A stretch of 64,000 bases of DNA from contig JADZGB010000010.1 of assembly GCA_020854105.1 (NCBI GenBank), positions 1 to 64,000 of the forward strand, written 5' to 3'. This DNA comes from Burkholderiales bacterium. GTDB lineage: Bacteria; Pseudomonadota; Gammaproteobacteria; Burkholderiales; SHXO01. Shown one piece after another: positions 56,228 to 64,000 of the stretch. A program made the position numbers and the translations under genes. How positions within the stretch are numbered: the first letter of the stretch is position 1; each line of letters opens with the position of its first letter. The notes under the pieces are model-generated. The model saw only the letters and a list, made by a program, of their open reading frames with translations. It searched no databases and was not told the origin of the DNA.

Positions 56228-57454
56228 TCAGGTCCGGTACTCGGCGTTGATGGTCACGTAGTCGTGCGACAGGTCGCACGTCCACACGGTGGCAGATTCG
56301 TCGCCCCGTCCCAGCACTACGCGGACGGTGATTTCGCTGCGCTGCATGACGCGCTGGCCCTGTGCCTCCTCGTAGGCGGCATCGCGGCCTCCGCCGGTGA
56401 CCACCTTCACCTCGTCGAGGAACAGATCCACGCGCGACACGTCGAGGTCATCGACGCCGGCATAGCCGATGGCGGCGAGGATGCGGCCGAGGTTCGGATC
56501 CGAGGCGAAGAACGCGGTCTTCACCAATGGCGAGTGGGCAATCGCGAAGGCGATGCGCCGGCATTCCTCGCGGCTGCGGCCGGCCTCGATCCGGATGGAG
56601 ATGAACTTGGTGGCGCCCTCGCCGTCGCGCACGATGGCCTGCGCCAGTTCCGTGGCGACCTGCGTGACCGCATCGAGCAGCGCCCGGCCACCTTCGGCCT
56701 GCATGTCGAGCACTGGCGTATTGCGCGCTGCACCGCTGGCGATGAGCATCAGCGAGTCGTTGGTCGACGTGTCGCCATCGATGGTGATGGCGTTGAACGA
56801 ACGCTCCGCCGCGAATCCGAGCATCGCCTGCAGGACCGTACTGTCCACGGCGGCGTCCGTGGCAATGAACCCGAGCATGGTCGCCATGTTCGGGTGAATC
56901 ATGCCCGCGCCCTTCGACATGCCGGTGACGGTCACGCGGCGGCCGTCCAGGTGGATCTGGCGCGAAGTTGCCTTGGGCAACGTATCGGTAGTCATGATCG
57001 CCTGCGCGGCCGACAACCAGTTGTCTTCGCGCAGGTCGGCCAGGCAGGCCGGCAGGCCGGCTAGCAGCCGTGCCACCGGCAGCGGCTCCATGATGACCCC
57101 GGTAGAGAACGGCAGCACCTGCTCCGCGCGTATGCCCATCAGCCGGGCGAGTTCCGCGCAGGTGGTGCGGGCGTCCTCCATCCCGCGCGCGCCGGTACCG
57201 GCGTTCGCATTGCCGGTGTTGACCACCAGCGCCCTCACCGGAGCGCCCTGCAGATGCTCCCTGCATACCAGCACGGGTGCCGCGCAGAAACGGTTCCGGG
57301 TGAACACGCCCGCGACCGTGGCTCCTTCATCGAGCGCGAGCACGAGCAGATCCTTGCGGCCCTGCTTGCGGATGCCGGCCTGTGCGATGCCCAGGCGAAC
57401 CCCCGGCACGGCGTGCAGTGCGTGTGTAGCCGGAGCGGTCAGGCCGACGGGCAT
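56228..57454 (-). CDS. argJ: Bifunctional ornithine acetyltransferase/N-acetylglutamate synthase
   Basis: The 408-residue enzyme recycles acetyl groups in arginine synthesis. The precursor self-cleaves before the nucleophile Thr in [13 protein letters not shown] (about residue 190), and the oxyanion Thr-Gly lies in [13 protein letters not shown]. Other signatures are [31 protein letters not shown] and [16 protein letters not shown]. The ATG at 57454 is supported by family N-termini. It lies 31 bp after secA. Confidence 0.96.
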   Translation of the reverse strand: MPVGLTAPATHALHAVPGVRLGIAQAGIRKQGRKDLLVLALDEGATVAGVFTRNRFCAAPVLVCREHLQGAPVRALVVNTGNANAGTGARGMEDARTTCAELARLMGIRAEQVLPFSTGVIMEPLPVARLLAGLPACLADLREDNWLSAAQAIMTTDTLPKATSRQIHLDGRRVTVTGMSKGAGMIHPNMATMLGFIATDAAVDSTVLQAMLGFAAERSFNAITIDGDTSTNDSLMLIASGAARNTPVLDMQAEGGRALLDAVTQVATELAQAIVRDGEGATKFISIRIEAGRSREECRRIAFAIAHSPLVKTAFFASDPNLGRILAAIGYAGVDDLDVSRVDLFLDEVKVVTGGGRDAAYEEAQGQRVMQRSEITVRVVLGRGDESATVWTCDLSHDYVTINAEYRT

Positions 57455-57485
57455 GATGCAAAGACGGTGCTGACTTTCGGCACGG

Positions 57486-60236
57486 CTACTCCAGCCGGCC
57501 GTGGCACTGCTTGAACTTCCTGCCGGATCCGCACGGGCACGGATCGTTGCGACCCACCTTCTGTCCCCCGCGCACGAACGGCTGCTGCACGGGCTTGCCC
57601 TTGGAAGCATCCTCCGCGGCGTCCGCCTCGGCCAGCGCTTCCTCGTAGTCGGCGTGCTGATAGCGCACGTTGGTGACCTCGACCGGCTCCTCGACCTTCT
57701 GCACGTCCTGCTCGGTGCGGATCTGCACCGTCATGAGCACGCGCGTCACCTCGTTGCGGACCGAGTCGAGCAGCATGGAGAACAGCTCGAAGGCTTCGCG
57801 CTTGTACTCCTGCTTGGGGTTCTTCTGGGCGAAGCCGCGCAGGTGAATGCCCTGGCGCAGATGATCGAGGGCCGCGAGGTGCTCGCGCCAATAGTTGTCC
57901 AGCGTCTGCAGCATGACCGAACGCTCGAACTGGTGCAGCGCCTCGGGATCGACGCTGGTCATCTTCTGCGCGTAATGCTCGTCGGCGCGCTGCAGGATCC
58001 GTCCGCGCAGGGATTCCTCGTCGAGGTTGTCTTCCTCCTGGAGCCAGTCCCGCAGCGGCAGGTTCAGGGTCAGTTCGGCGGCCAGCGTGCGCTCGAGCGA
58101 GGGAATGTCCCACTGCTCCTCGACCGTTCCGGGCGGGACGTGCGACGCGATCATGTCGGTGATGGTTCCCGCTCGCATCGAGACAATCGTCTCGGTGATG
58201 TCCGCGCTCTCCAGCAGGTCGTTGCGCTGCTGGTAGATGACGCGGCGCTGGTCGTTCGCGACGTCGTCGTACTCGAGCAGCTGCTTGCGGATGTCGAAGT
58301 TGCGCGCCTCGACCTTGCGCTGGGCGTTCTCTATGGCCCGTGTCACCCACGGGTGCTCGATCGCCTCGCCCTCGGGCATCTTGAGTCGTTCCATGATGCC
58401 GGCCACGCGATCGGAGGCGAAGATGCGCAGCAACGGATCCTCCAGCGACAGGAAGAAGCGGCTCGAACCCGGGTCGCCCTGGCGGCCCGAACGCCCGCGC
58501 AGCTGGTTGTCCACGCGGCGCGACTCGTGGCGTTCGGTGCCCACGATGTGCAGCCCGCCGCTGGCAATCACCTGGTCGTGCAGGTCCTGCCAGCGCATGC
58601 GGATCTCGGCGACGCGGGCATCCGTGTCTTCGGCACTCGCGCCATCGTCGGCACGCAGACGCACGATCTCGGGCTCGGGGTTGCCGCCCAGGACGATGTC
58701 CGTGCCGCGCCCCGCCATGTTGGTGGCAATGGTGATCATCTTCGGGCGCCCGGCCTGCGCCACGATCTCGGCCTCTCGCGCATGCTGCTTCGCGTTGAGC
58801 ACCTGATGCGGCAGCTTCTGCGACTGCAGCAGCCGCGCCAGCTCCTCCGAGTTCTCGATGGACGTGGTGCCCACCAGCACCGGCTGTCCGCGCCCGTAGC
58901 AATCCTCGATGTCCTCGAGGACCGCCTGCAGCTTCTCGCGCCGGGTCTTGAACACCTGGTCCATGCGGTCCTCGCGCACCATGGGCTGGTGCGTGGGGAT
59001 GACCATCGTCTCCAGGCTGTAGATGTGCTGGAACTCGTAGGCTTCCGTATCCGCCGTTCCGGTCATGCCGGCGAGCTTGCGGTACATGCGGAAGTAGTTC
59101 TGGAAAGTGATCGAGGCGAGCGTCTGGCTCTCGCGCTGGATGCGCACGCCCTCCTTCGCCTCCACCGCCTGGTGCAGACCCTCGGACCAGCGCCGGCCCG
59201 GCATCTTGCGGCCGGTGAACTCGTCCACGATCACCACCTCGTCGTTCTCCACGACGTAGTGGTGATCACGCTGGTAGAGCGCATGTGCACGCAGCGCGGC
59301 GTACACGTGATGCATGAGCGTGATGTTCGAGGCATCGTACAGGCTGGTGCCCTCGGGCAGCAGGCCGGCCGAGGTGAGGATCTCCTCGGCGTGCTCGTGA
59401 CCGCTCTCGGTGAGCAGGACCTGATGCGCCTTCTCGTCCACCGAGAAGTCGCCAGGGCCGTTCTCCTCCGCCTGCCGCTGCAGCTGCGGCACGAGCTGGT
59501 TGATCTTGATGTACAGCTCGGTGACGTCCTCGGCCTGCCCGGAGATGATCAGCGGCGTGCGCGCCTCGTCGATCAGGATGGAATCGACTTCGTCCACGAT
59601 GCCGTAGCTCAGCCTGCGCTGCACGCGCTCGGCGATCTGATACACCATGTTGTCGCGCAGGTAGTCGAAACCGAACTCGTTGTTGGTTCCGTAGGTGATG
59701 TCGGCGGAATAGGCCTTGCGCTTGGCCTCCTGCCGCTCCTCGTGGGGCAGCTCGTGGAAGGGCAGGTTGATGCCCACGGCCAGACCCAGGAACTCGTACA
59801 GGCGTCCCATCCAGGTCGCGTCGCGGTTGGCCAGATAATCGTTGACCGTGACCACGTGTACGCCCTCGCCCGCCAGCGCATTCAGGTAGGCGGGCAGCGT
59901 TGCGACCAGCGTCTTGCCCTCCCCCGTACGCATCTCGGCGATCCTGCCGTTGTGCAGGGCCATCCCGCCGACCAGCTGCACGTCGAAGTGGCGCATGTTC
60001 AGCGCGCGCTTGCCCGCCTCGCGCACGACCGCGAACGCTTCAGGCAACAGCTGGTCGAGTGTCTCCCCGCGCGACAGTCGCCCGCGGAACTCCTCGGTCT
60101 TGCCGCGCAGCGCCTCGTCCGAGAGGCGCTCCATGTCGGGCTCGAGCGCATTGATGGCGCGCACGGCCTGCATGTAGCGCTTGACCAGCCGGTCGTTGCG
60201 GCTCCCGAAAACCTTCTTTAGAAGGGAGGTAATCAT
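57486..60236 (-). CDS. secA: Preprotein translocase ATPase SecA
   Basis: This 916-residue motor pushes unfolded preproteins through SecYEG. It has Walker [21 protein letters not shown] near residue 105 and the DEAD-type box [17 protein letters not shown] near 210. The second helicase domain has [20 protein letters not shown] and [20 protein letters not shown], and the C-terminal SEC-C zinc motif is [14 protein letters not shown]. Length is standard. argJ follows on the same strand. Confidence 0.98.
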   Translation of the reverse strand: MITSLLKKVFGSRNDRLVKRYMQAVRAINALEPDMERLSDEALRGKTEEFRGRLSRGETLDQLLPEAFAVVREAGKRALNMRHFDVQLVGGMALHNGRIAEMRTGEGKTLVATLPAYLNALAGEGVHVVTVNDYLANRDATWMGRLYEFLGLAVGINLPFHELPHEERQEAKRKAYSADITYGTNNEFGFDYLRDNMVYQIAERVQRRLSYGIVDEVDSILIDEARTPLIISGQAEDVTELYIKINQLVPQLQRQAEENGPGDFSVDEKAHQVLLTESGHEHAEEILTSAGLLPEGTSLYDASNITLMHHVYAALRAHALYQRDHHYVVENDEVVIVDEFTGRKMPGRRWSEGLHQAVEAKEGVRIQRESQTLASITFQNYFRMYRKLAGMTGTADTEAYEFQHIYSLETMVIPTHQPMVREDRMDQVFKTRREKLQAVLEDIEDCYGRGQPVLVGTTSIENSEELARLLQSQKLPHQVLNAKQHAREAEIVAQAGRPKMITIATNMAGRGTDIVLGGNPEPEIVRLRADDGASAEDTDARVAEIRMRWQDLHDQVIASGGLHIVGTERHESRRVDNQLRGRSGRQGDPGSSRFFLSLEDPLLRIFASDRVAGIMERLKMPEGEAIEHPWVTRAIENAQRKVEARNFDIRKQLLEYDDVANDQRRVIYQQRNDLLESADITETIVSMRAGTITDMIASHVPPGTVEEQWDIPSLERTLAAELTLNLPLRDWLQEEDNLDEESLRGRILQRADEHYAQKMTSVDPEALHQFERSVMLQTLDNYWREHLAALDHLRQGIHLRGFAQKNPKQEYKREAFELFSMLLDSVRNEVTRVLMTVQIRTEQDVQKVEEPVEVTNVRYQHADYEEALAEADAAEDASKGKPVQQPFVRGGQKVGRNDPCPCGSGRKFKQCHGRLE

Positions 60237-60378
60237 CAGTCGTCCAGATGGGGCGACGACGCCGTGCCCGGAAGAGCAGCATCACGAATACCCGACGTCG
60301 GCGCACGGACCGCAGAAAGCACGAGGGGCGAGGGGCCATTCCTGACCCTTCACCCCTCAGGCGGCGCAACAGCGCGTA

Positions 60379-61302
60379 TCAGCCGGGTGGTCGCAGGAAA
60401 CGCGCAGGGTTCTGCGCGGTTCCCCTGTGGCGCACCTCGAAGTGCAAGTGCGGTCCGGTAGATCGGCCCGTGTTGCCGACTTCGGCAATCTTGCTACCCT
60501 GAAGTACAACATCGCCCACCTTCGCGATCAGTCTCGAAGCATGAGCGTAACGGGTCACGAGGTCGTTGCCGTGATCGATCTCGATCATATTACCATACTG
60601 GGGATGGCGGTCCGCGTAGACAACCGCACCGCCGCCGGCAGCCAGGATGGGCTCGCCCGTGTTTGCCGCGAAATCCATACCTTCGTGGAAGGTGTTGAGC
60701 CCGGTGAACGGATCCACCCGCCATCCGTAGGACGACGAGAAGTAGCTCACGCCCCGGATGGGCGAGTGGGCGGGCGTGATGAGCGCCTGCGCGCTCTGCT
60801 CGACGATGGTCGATTCCAGGAAGCGCAGTTTGTCGGACCGGTCTTCCAGGTGGCCAGTGAGGCGGTCGAGTTCCTCGCCGATCTGGCGCAGCGACCAGTC
60901 GCGTGCCGAAGCGGCGGCATCCGCGCCGCCGCGGCCGGGCACGGGAGAGTCGAATGCGAACTCCTCTCCCTTGAGGCCGGCGCTCCTGGACAGGCGGCTG
61001 CCCAGCGCATCGAGGCGCGCCAGTCGCGCCTGCAGCTCGCCCATCTTGGTCGCCATCGTGCGCAGACCGTCACGGACATAGGCCTGTACACGCTGGCTCT
61101 CCTCGGCCTTGAGTGCGGCCACCAGGGGACGCATCGGAGGATGGTCGTTGGCCACGGCATAGCGCAGCGAGAGGTAGTTCAGCACCATCGCCACGACCAA
61201 GGCCGAGCTGAATCCGGCACAGGCCGCGAGCGCCATCTGCGCGCGGCTGATGCTGAAGGAACGGGACCGGGCGGACCGGCTGGATACTAGAATGACGTGC
61301 AA
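60379..61302 (-). CDS. M23-family murein peptidase-like protein
   Basis: The 307-residue protein has one N-terminal membrane anchor (ALAACAGFSSALVVAMVLNY), a coiled-coil region (about 70-160), and a C-terminal LytM/M23 domain. The zinc ligands are visible in GLNTFHEGMDFAANTGEPIL (His, Asp) and STGPHLHFEVRHRG (HLH). It should cut peptidoglycan cross-links or act as an activator. The TTG at 61302 has GGGGAGAG just upstream and is the likely start. It lies 142 bp upstream of secA, divergent from the DciA-like gene. Confidence 0.88.
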   Translation of the reverse strand: MHVILVSSRSARSRSFSISRAQMALAACAGFSSALVVAMVLNYLSLRYAVANDHPPMRPLVAALKAEESQRVQAYVRDGLRTMATKMGELQARLARLDALGSRLSRSAGLKGEEFAFDSPVPGRGGADAAASARDWSLRQIGEELDRLTGHLEDRSDKLRFLESTIVEQSAQALITPAHSPIRGVSYFSSSYGWRVDPFTGLNTFHEGMDFAANTGEPILAAGGGAVVYADRHPQYGNMIEIDHGNDLVTRYAHASRLIAKVGDVVLQGSKIAEVGNTGRSTGPHLHFEVRHRGTAQNPARFLRPPG

Positions 61303-61344
61303 CGCCTCTCCCCTGCGCCTGTGCCTGTGCCTGTGCCCGCCTCA

Positions 61345-61839
61345 ATGAACGATCCGAGCAGACGTGTTGGCGTCCTGTTGAACGCCGTCCCGGCGATCAA
61401 AGCAATTAGCATGCAATTGGAGACTGCCGCCGCCCTCCAGCGTGCGCTGCACGGTGCCCTGCCTCCGCAAATGGCGGCCAGTGTCGGCGTCCTTCACTGT
61501 GAGAACGGGGTAGCAGTGGTCGCGGCCGCCAGCGGTGCGGCCGCCGCTCGCCTGCGCATGCTCGCGCCGCGACTGACCAGGGCATTGCGCCTGGCGGACC
61601 CCCAGGTGCGCGAGATGCGCATCGTAGTCGACGTTTCGCGACAGCCGCGCGTGCGGACAGAACGTCCCTGTCGTCTGGACGAGACGGGGATGGCCGCCTG
61701 GCGACAGCTGGCAAATTCCCTGCCGGAGGGTCCGCTGCGCCAGGCGTGCAGGGCCCTCGCGGGCGGGCAGGAGCGGTCAGGCCTCCAGCACCAGCCGCTC
61801 GAAAACCAGGAAGGCGAACACGACGGCGATCACGAGTAG
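61345..61839 (+). CDS. DciA-like DUF721 protein
   Basis: This 164-residue protein carries a DUF721 (DciA) domain: LETAAALQRALHGALPPQMA, CENGVAVVAAASGAAAARLR and RLADPQVREMRIVVDVS. DciA is the ancestral bacterial loader of the replicative helicase DnaB. The C-terminal 30 residues (QHQPLENQEGEHDGDHE) are acidic and lie opposite the small membrane-protein gene. The ATG at 61345 directly follows three GTGCCT repeats; no clear ribosome binding site is seen. Confidence 0.78.
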   Translation: MNDPSRRVGVLLNAVPAIKAISMQLETAAALQRALHGALPPQMAASVGVLHCENGVAVVAAASGAAAARLRMLAPRLTRALRLADPQVREMRIVVDVSRQPRVRTERPCRLDETGMAAWRQLANSLPEGPLRQACRALAGGQERSGLQHQPLENQEGEHDGDHE

Positions 61840-61968
61840 GCTGTACTTGAAGACCTGCCAGGCCAGGCGCAGCCAGCGCCGGTCCTGGGTGAACAGATAC
61901 ATGGCCACCGAGCCACCCACCGTGATCAGCACGATGAAGCCGATGATGCGCAGTGCGATCAGGCTCAT
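61777..61968 (-). CDS. Small two-helix membrane protein, unknown function
   Basis: The 63-residue product consists of two hydrophobic helices (LIALRIIGFIVLITVGGSVA and VFKYSLLVIAVVFAFLVFER) around a basic-aromatic loop YLFTQDRRWLRLAWQ. Similar small proteins are found beside lpxC and DUF721 genes in Betaproteobacteria, and none has a known role. It lies 46 bp upstream of the lpxC stop region on the same strand order (ftsZ-lpxC-this gene) and overlaps the DciA-like gene by 63 bp at the 3' end. Confidence 0.72.
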   Translation of the reverse strand: MSLIALRIIGFIVLITVGGSVAMYLFTQDRRWLRLAWQVFKYSLLVIAVVFAFLVFERLVLEA

Positions 61969-62014
61969 GGGCTGCCCGGTTGCAGCCGGCGGCGGACCGG
62001 GCCGTGCGCCCGGA

Positions 62015-62926
62015 TCACGCCGTTGCGGCCTGCAGTCCGACGAAGGCGGGTGCTTCCTCTTCGCGGGCGAAGCTCACCAGCTCCCAGGACGCTTCCTGCG
62101 CGAGCAGGGCGCGCACGAGCCTGTTGTTCAGCGCATGGCCCGACTTGTGTGCGCTGAACCGACCGATAATCGGGTAGCCGATGAGGTACAGGTCGCCGAT
62201 GGCGTCCAGCACCTTGTGCTTGACGAACTCGTCGTCGTAGCGCAGTCCATCGGGGTTGAGCACGCTGAACTCGTCGACCACGATGGCGTTGTCCAGGCTC
62301 CCGCCCAGACCCAGGCCCTGCGCGCGCAGGTGCTCGACGTCCTGCATGAATCCGAACGTCCGGGCGCGCGCGATCTCCTTCACGTACGAGGTGCTGGCGA
62401 AGTCCACCGTGACCTGCTGGCGCCCCTTTTGTATGACGGGATGGCTGAAGTCGATGCTGAACTCCATGCGGAATCCGTCATACGGGTCGAAGCGCGCCCA
62501 CTTGTCGTCGTCGATCACCTCGACGCTCTCGCGCACGCGCAGGAAACGCTTGGGCGCGTTCTGCTCCTCGATGTCGGCGGACTGGATCAGGAACACGAAC
62601 GGGCTGGCGCTGCCGTCCATGATCGGCACTTCCTCGGCGGTGAGATCGACGTAGGCGTTGTCGATCCCCAGCCCGGCGAAGGCCGACATGAGGTGCTCGA
62701 CCGTCGATACGCGAGCGCCGTCGCGCTGCAGGCACGAGGACAGGCGCGTATCGCCGATGAGGGTGGCCCGGGCGGGAATCTCGATCGGCCGGTCCAGGTC
62801 GATGCGCCGGAACACGATGCCGGTATCGACGGCGGCCGGCCGCAGCGCCAGGAATACCTTCCTGCCGGTGTGCAATCCGACTCCGGTCGCCCGGACGATG
62901 CTCTTGAGCGTGCGTTGCTTGATCAT
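62015..62926 (-). CDS. lpxC: UDP-3-O-acyl-N-acetylglucosamine deacetylase
   Basis: This 303-residue zinc enzyme performs the committed step of lipid A synthesis. It starts [20 protein letters not shown], with the zinc ligands in [20 protein letters not shown] and [17 protein letters not shown], and the catalytic His in [19 protein letters not shown]. The ATG at 62926 matches family N-termini; a longer frame is rejected. It lies 98 bp downstream of ftsZ, as at the end of the dcw cluster. Confidence 0.97.
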   Translation of the reverse strand: MIKQRTLKSIVRATGVGLHTGRKVFLALRPAAVDTGIVFRRIDLDRPIEIPARATLIGDTRLSSCLQRDGARVSTVEHLMSAFAGLGIDNAYVDLTAEEVPIMDGSASPFVFLIQSADIEEQNAPKRFLRVRESVEVIDDDKWARFDPYDGFRMEFSIDFSHPVIQKGRQQVTVDFASTSYVKEIARARTFGFMQDVEHLRAQGLGLGGSLDNAIVVDEFSVLNPDGLRYDDEFVKHKVLDAIGDLYLIGYPIIGRFSAHKSGHALNNRLVRALLAQEASWELVSFAREEEAPAFVGLQAATA

Positions 62927-62955
62927 TCGAGCCTTCCAGGCCGGGAAAACCGGCA

Positions 62956-62986
62956 ATTGTAGCAATCGAGGCAAGCAATCAGCCAA
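62956..62986 (-). promoter_or_regulatory. Possible lpxC promoter
   Basis: On the minus strand TTGGCT (62981-62986) and TACAAT (62956-62961) are spaced 19 bases in an AT-richer stretch between ftsZ and lpxC. The -10 is a 5/6 match; the -35 and spacing are weaker. A separate lpxC promoter in this gap is known in E. coli. Confidence 0.45.
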
Positions 62987-63024
62987 TAGTTGCCAGCGCC
63001 ATGCCTGCCCCGAAGCGCTGCCCG

Positions 63025-64000
63025 TCAGTCGGCCTGCTTGCGCAGGAATGCCGGGATGTCCAGCAGATCCACGCCCGACTGGCGCATGGCCTCGATCGTG
63101 GATTGCCGGTTGCGCCGGATCACCGCCGGCGTGTCGAGGTGGTTGTAGTCGACCGCCTCGACGATCTCCACCGGACGCATGTCCGTGCCGGTCTTGACCA
63201 CGGTGAGCGGCTTGCTCTGCATGCCCTTCACCGGGGAGCCGAGGCCGGTGGCGACCATGGTCACCCGCAACCGGTCCGCCATGGCCTCGTCGATCACCGT
63301 GCCCACGATCACGGTGGCGTCCTCGGCCGTGAACCCCTTGATCGTGTTCATAACGTCATGCACTTCCTTCATCTTGAGGCTGGCGCTGGCGGTGATGTTG
63401 ACCAGAACGCCGCGCGCCCCGGCCAGGTTTACGTCCTCGAGCAGCGGGCTGGCGACCGCCTGCTCCGCGGCACTCACGCTGCGATGCGCGCCGGTGGAGC
63501 TGGCCGAGCCCATCATGGCCATGCCCATCTCGGACATGACGGTGCGCACGTCGGCGAAGTCCACGTTGACCAGGCCCGGGCAGTTGATCACTTCGGCAAT
63601 GCCGGCCACGGCGCCATGCAGCACGCCGTTGGCCGCCTTGAACGCGTCGAGCATGCTCACGTCGTCTCCCAGAACGTGCATCAGTTTCTCGTTCGGGATG
63701 ACGATGAGCGAATCCACGTGGCGCGACAGGGCCTCGAGGCCGTCGTGCGCGATGCGCTGGCGCTTGCCTTCGAAGACGAACGGCTTGGTGACCACCGCCA
63801 CGGTGAGAATGCCCAGTTCGCGCGCCGTCTCGGCCACGATGGGCGCCGCCCCGGTGCCGGTACCGCCTCCCATTCCGGCAGTGAGGAAGAGCATGTCCGC
63901 GCCTTCGATCAACTCGACGATGCGCTCGCGGTCCTCGATCGCGGCCTGCCGGCCCACTTCCGGATTGGCGCCGGCGCCCAGGCCCTTGGTCAGTGTCGAG
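63025..64000 (-). CDS. ftsZ: Cell division protein FtsZ, 5' part missing
   Basis: The window ends inside this gene; about 324 C-terminal residues are present. FtsZ is the tubulin-like GTPase that forms the division ring. The tubulin signature [20 protein letters not shown] is present, with [40 protein letters not shown] and the C-terminal conserved peptide [12 protein letters not shown] that binds FtsA and ZipA/ZapD. The frame is open to the window edge ([14 protein letters not shown]). lpxC follows downstream. Confidence 0.98.
   Translation of the reverse strand, partial: STLTKGLGAGANPEVGRQAAIEDRERIVELIEGADMLFLTAGMGGGTGTGAAPIVAETARELGILTVAVVTKPFVFEGKRQRIAHDGLEALSRHVDSLIVIPNEKLMHVLGDDVSMLDAFKAANGVLHGAVAGIAEVINCPGLVNVDFADVRTVMSEMGMAMMGSASSTGAHRSVSAAEQAVASPLLEDVNLAGARGVLVNITASASLKMKEVHDVMNTIKGFTAEDATVIVGTVIDEAMADRLRVTMVATGLGSPVKGMQSKPLTVVKTGTDMRPVEIVEAVDYNHLDTPAVIRRNRQSTIEAMRQSGVDLLDIPAFLRKQAD

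Noticed and set aside
57501..60221. A 906-codon open frame on the + strand
   Set aside because: It is the antisense of secA; GC-rich codon bias keeps the opposite frame open. Its translation is a His/Leu/Val/Arg-rich sequence without domains.

Overview
This window is a GC-rich stretch of bacterial chromosome, with almost every base in coding use. Gene content and order point to a member of the Betaproteobacteria. The evidence is the tRNA-Tyr/Gly/Thr-tufB cluster, a DUF3567 protein, the rpsU-yqeY-dnaG-rpoD macromolecular-synthesis operon, rpsP-rimM-trmD-rplS, pilB-pilC-pilD-coaE-zapD-yacG, and the lpxC/DciA-like/M23/secA/argJ block next to ftsZ. The order and genus cannot be fixed from the sequence alone. 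No prophage, insertion sequence, CRISPR array or plasmid signature was seen, so the window looks like core chromosome with a few accessory metabolic and redox modules.

Layout. 1-700 holds the start of tufB, three tRNAs and their promoter. 697-8250 carries an aldo/keto reductase (tas), a RidA-family protein, DUF3567, a lactate permease (lldP), a small secreted protein, two LarA-type nickel racemase/epimerase homologues and psiF; lldP plus the LarA pair look like a hydroxy-acid uptake and isomerisation module. 8293-20570 has a DegP protease, a Tat-exported PhoX phosphatase divergent from a ceramidase-like membrane protein, zwf, an OmpA-type lipoprotein, a Sel1-repeat protein, a hydroxypyruvate-isomerase-like protein and glnS.

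20673-23050 is a vitamin B12 receptor gene (btuB) behind a cobalamin riboswitch whose expression platform can be read directly as a hairpin hiding the ribosome binding site. 23135-27509 holds an isolated mlaF and then a run of envelope genes (His-rich, glycine-zipper, PepSY) leading into a PhoP/PhoQ-like two-component system. Upstream of that run is an 11-bp-phased direct repeat that looks like the regulator's binding site. 27510-32124 is a redox cluster of ApbE flavin transferase, a NosR-like flavin/iron-sulfur membrane protein and a di-haem oxidoreductase, with no nitrous oxide reductase gene.

32260-39244 holds a CAU tRNA, rpoD, dnaG, yqeY and rpsU (divergent from tsaD), plsY and folB. 39262-43126 is a TAXI-type TRAP transporter operon that ends in xerD. 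43243-46139 is the rplS operon and a DUF3530 hydrolase, and 46212-48559 is ffh divergent from a cytochrome-assembly (YpjD-like) gene. 48747-54343 is the type IV pilus assembly and coaE-zapD-yacG operon. 54327-64000 runs from a Nudix-ThiE fusion through a DUF815 ATPase, argJ, secA, an M23 peptidase, a DciA-like protein and lpxC to the 3' part of ftsZ, which runs off the end of the window.

Non-ATG starts are frequent: GTG for lldP, coaE, zapD, the Nudix gene and the ceramidase; TTG for xerD, trmD and the M23 peptidase. Several convergent genes overlap at their 3' ends.
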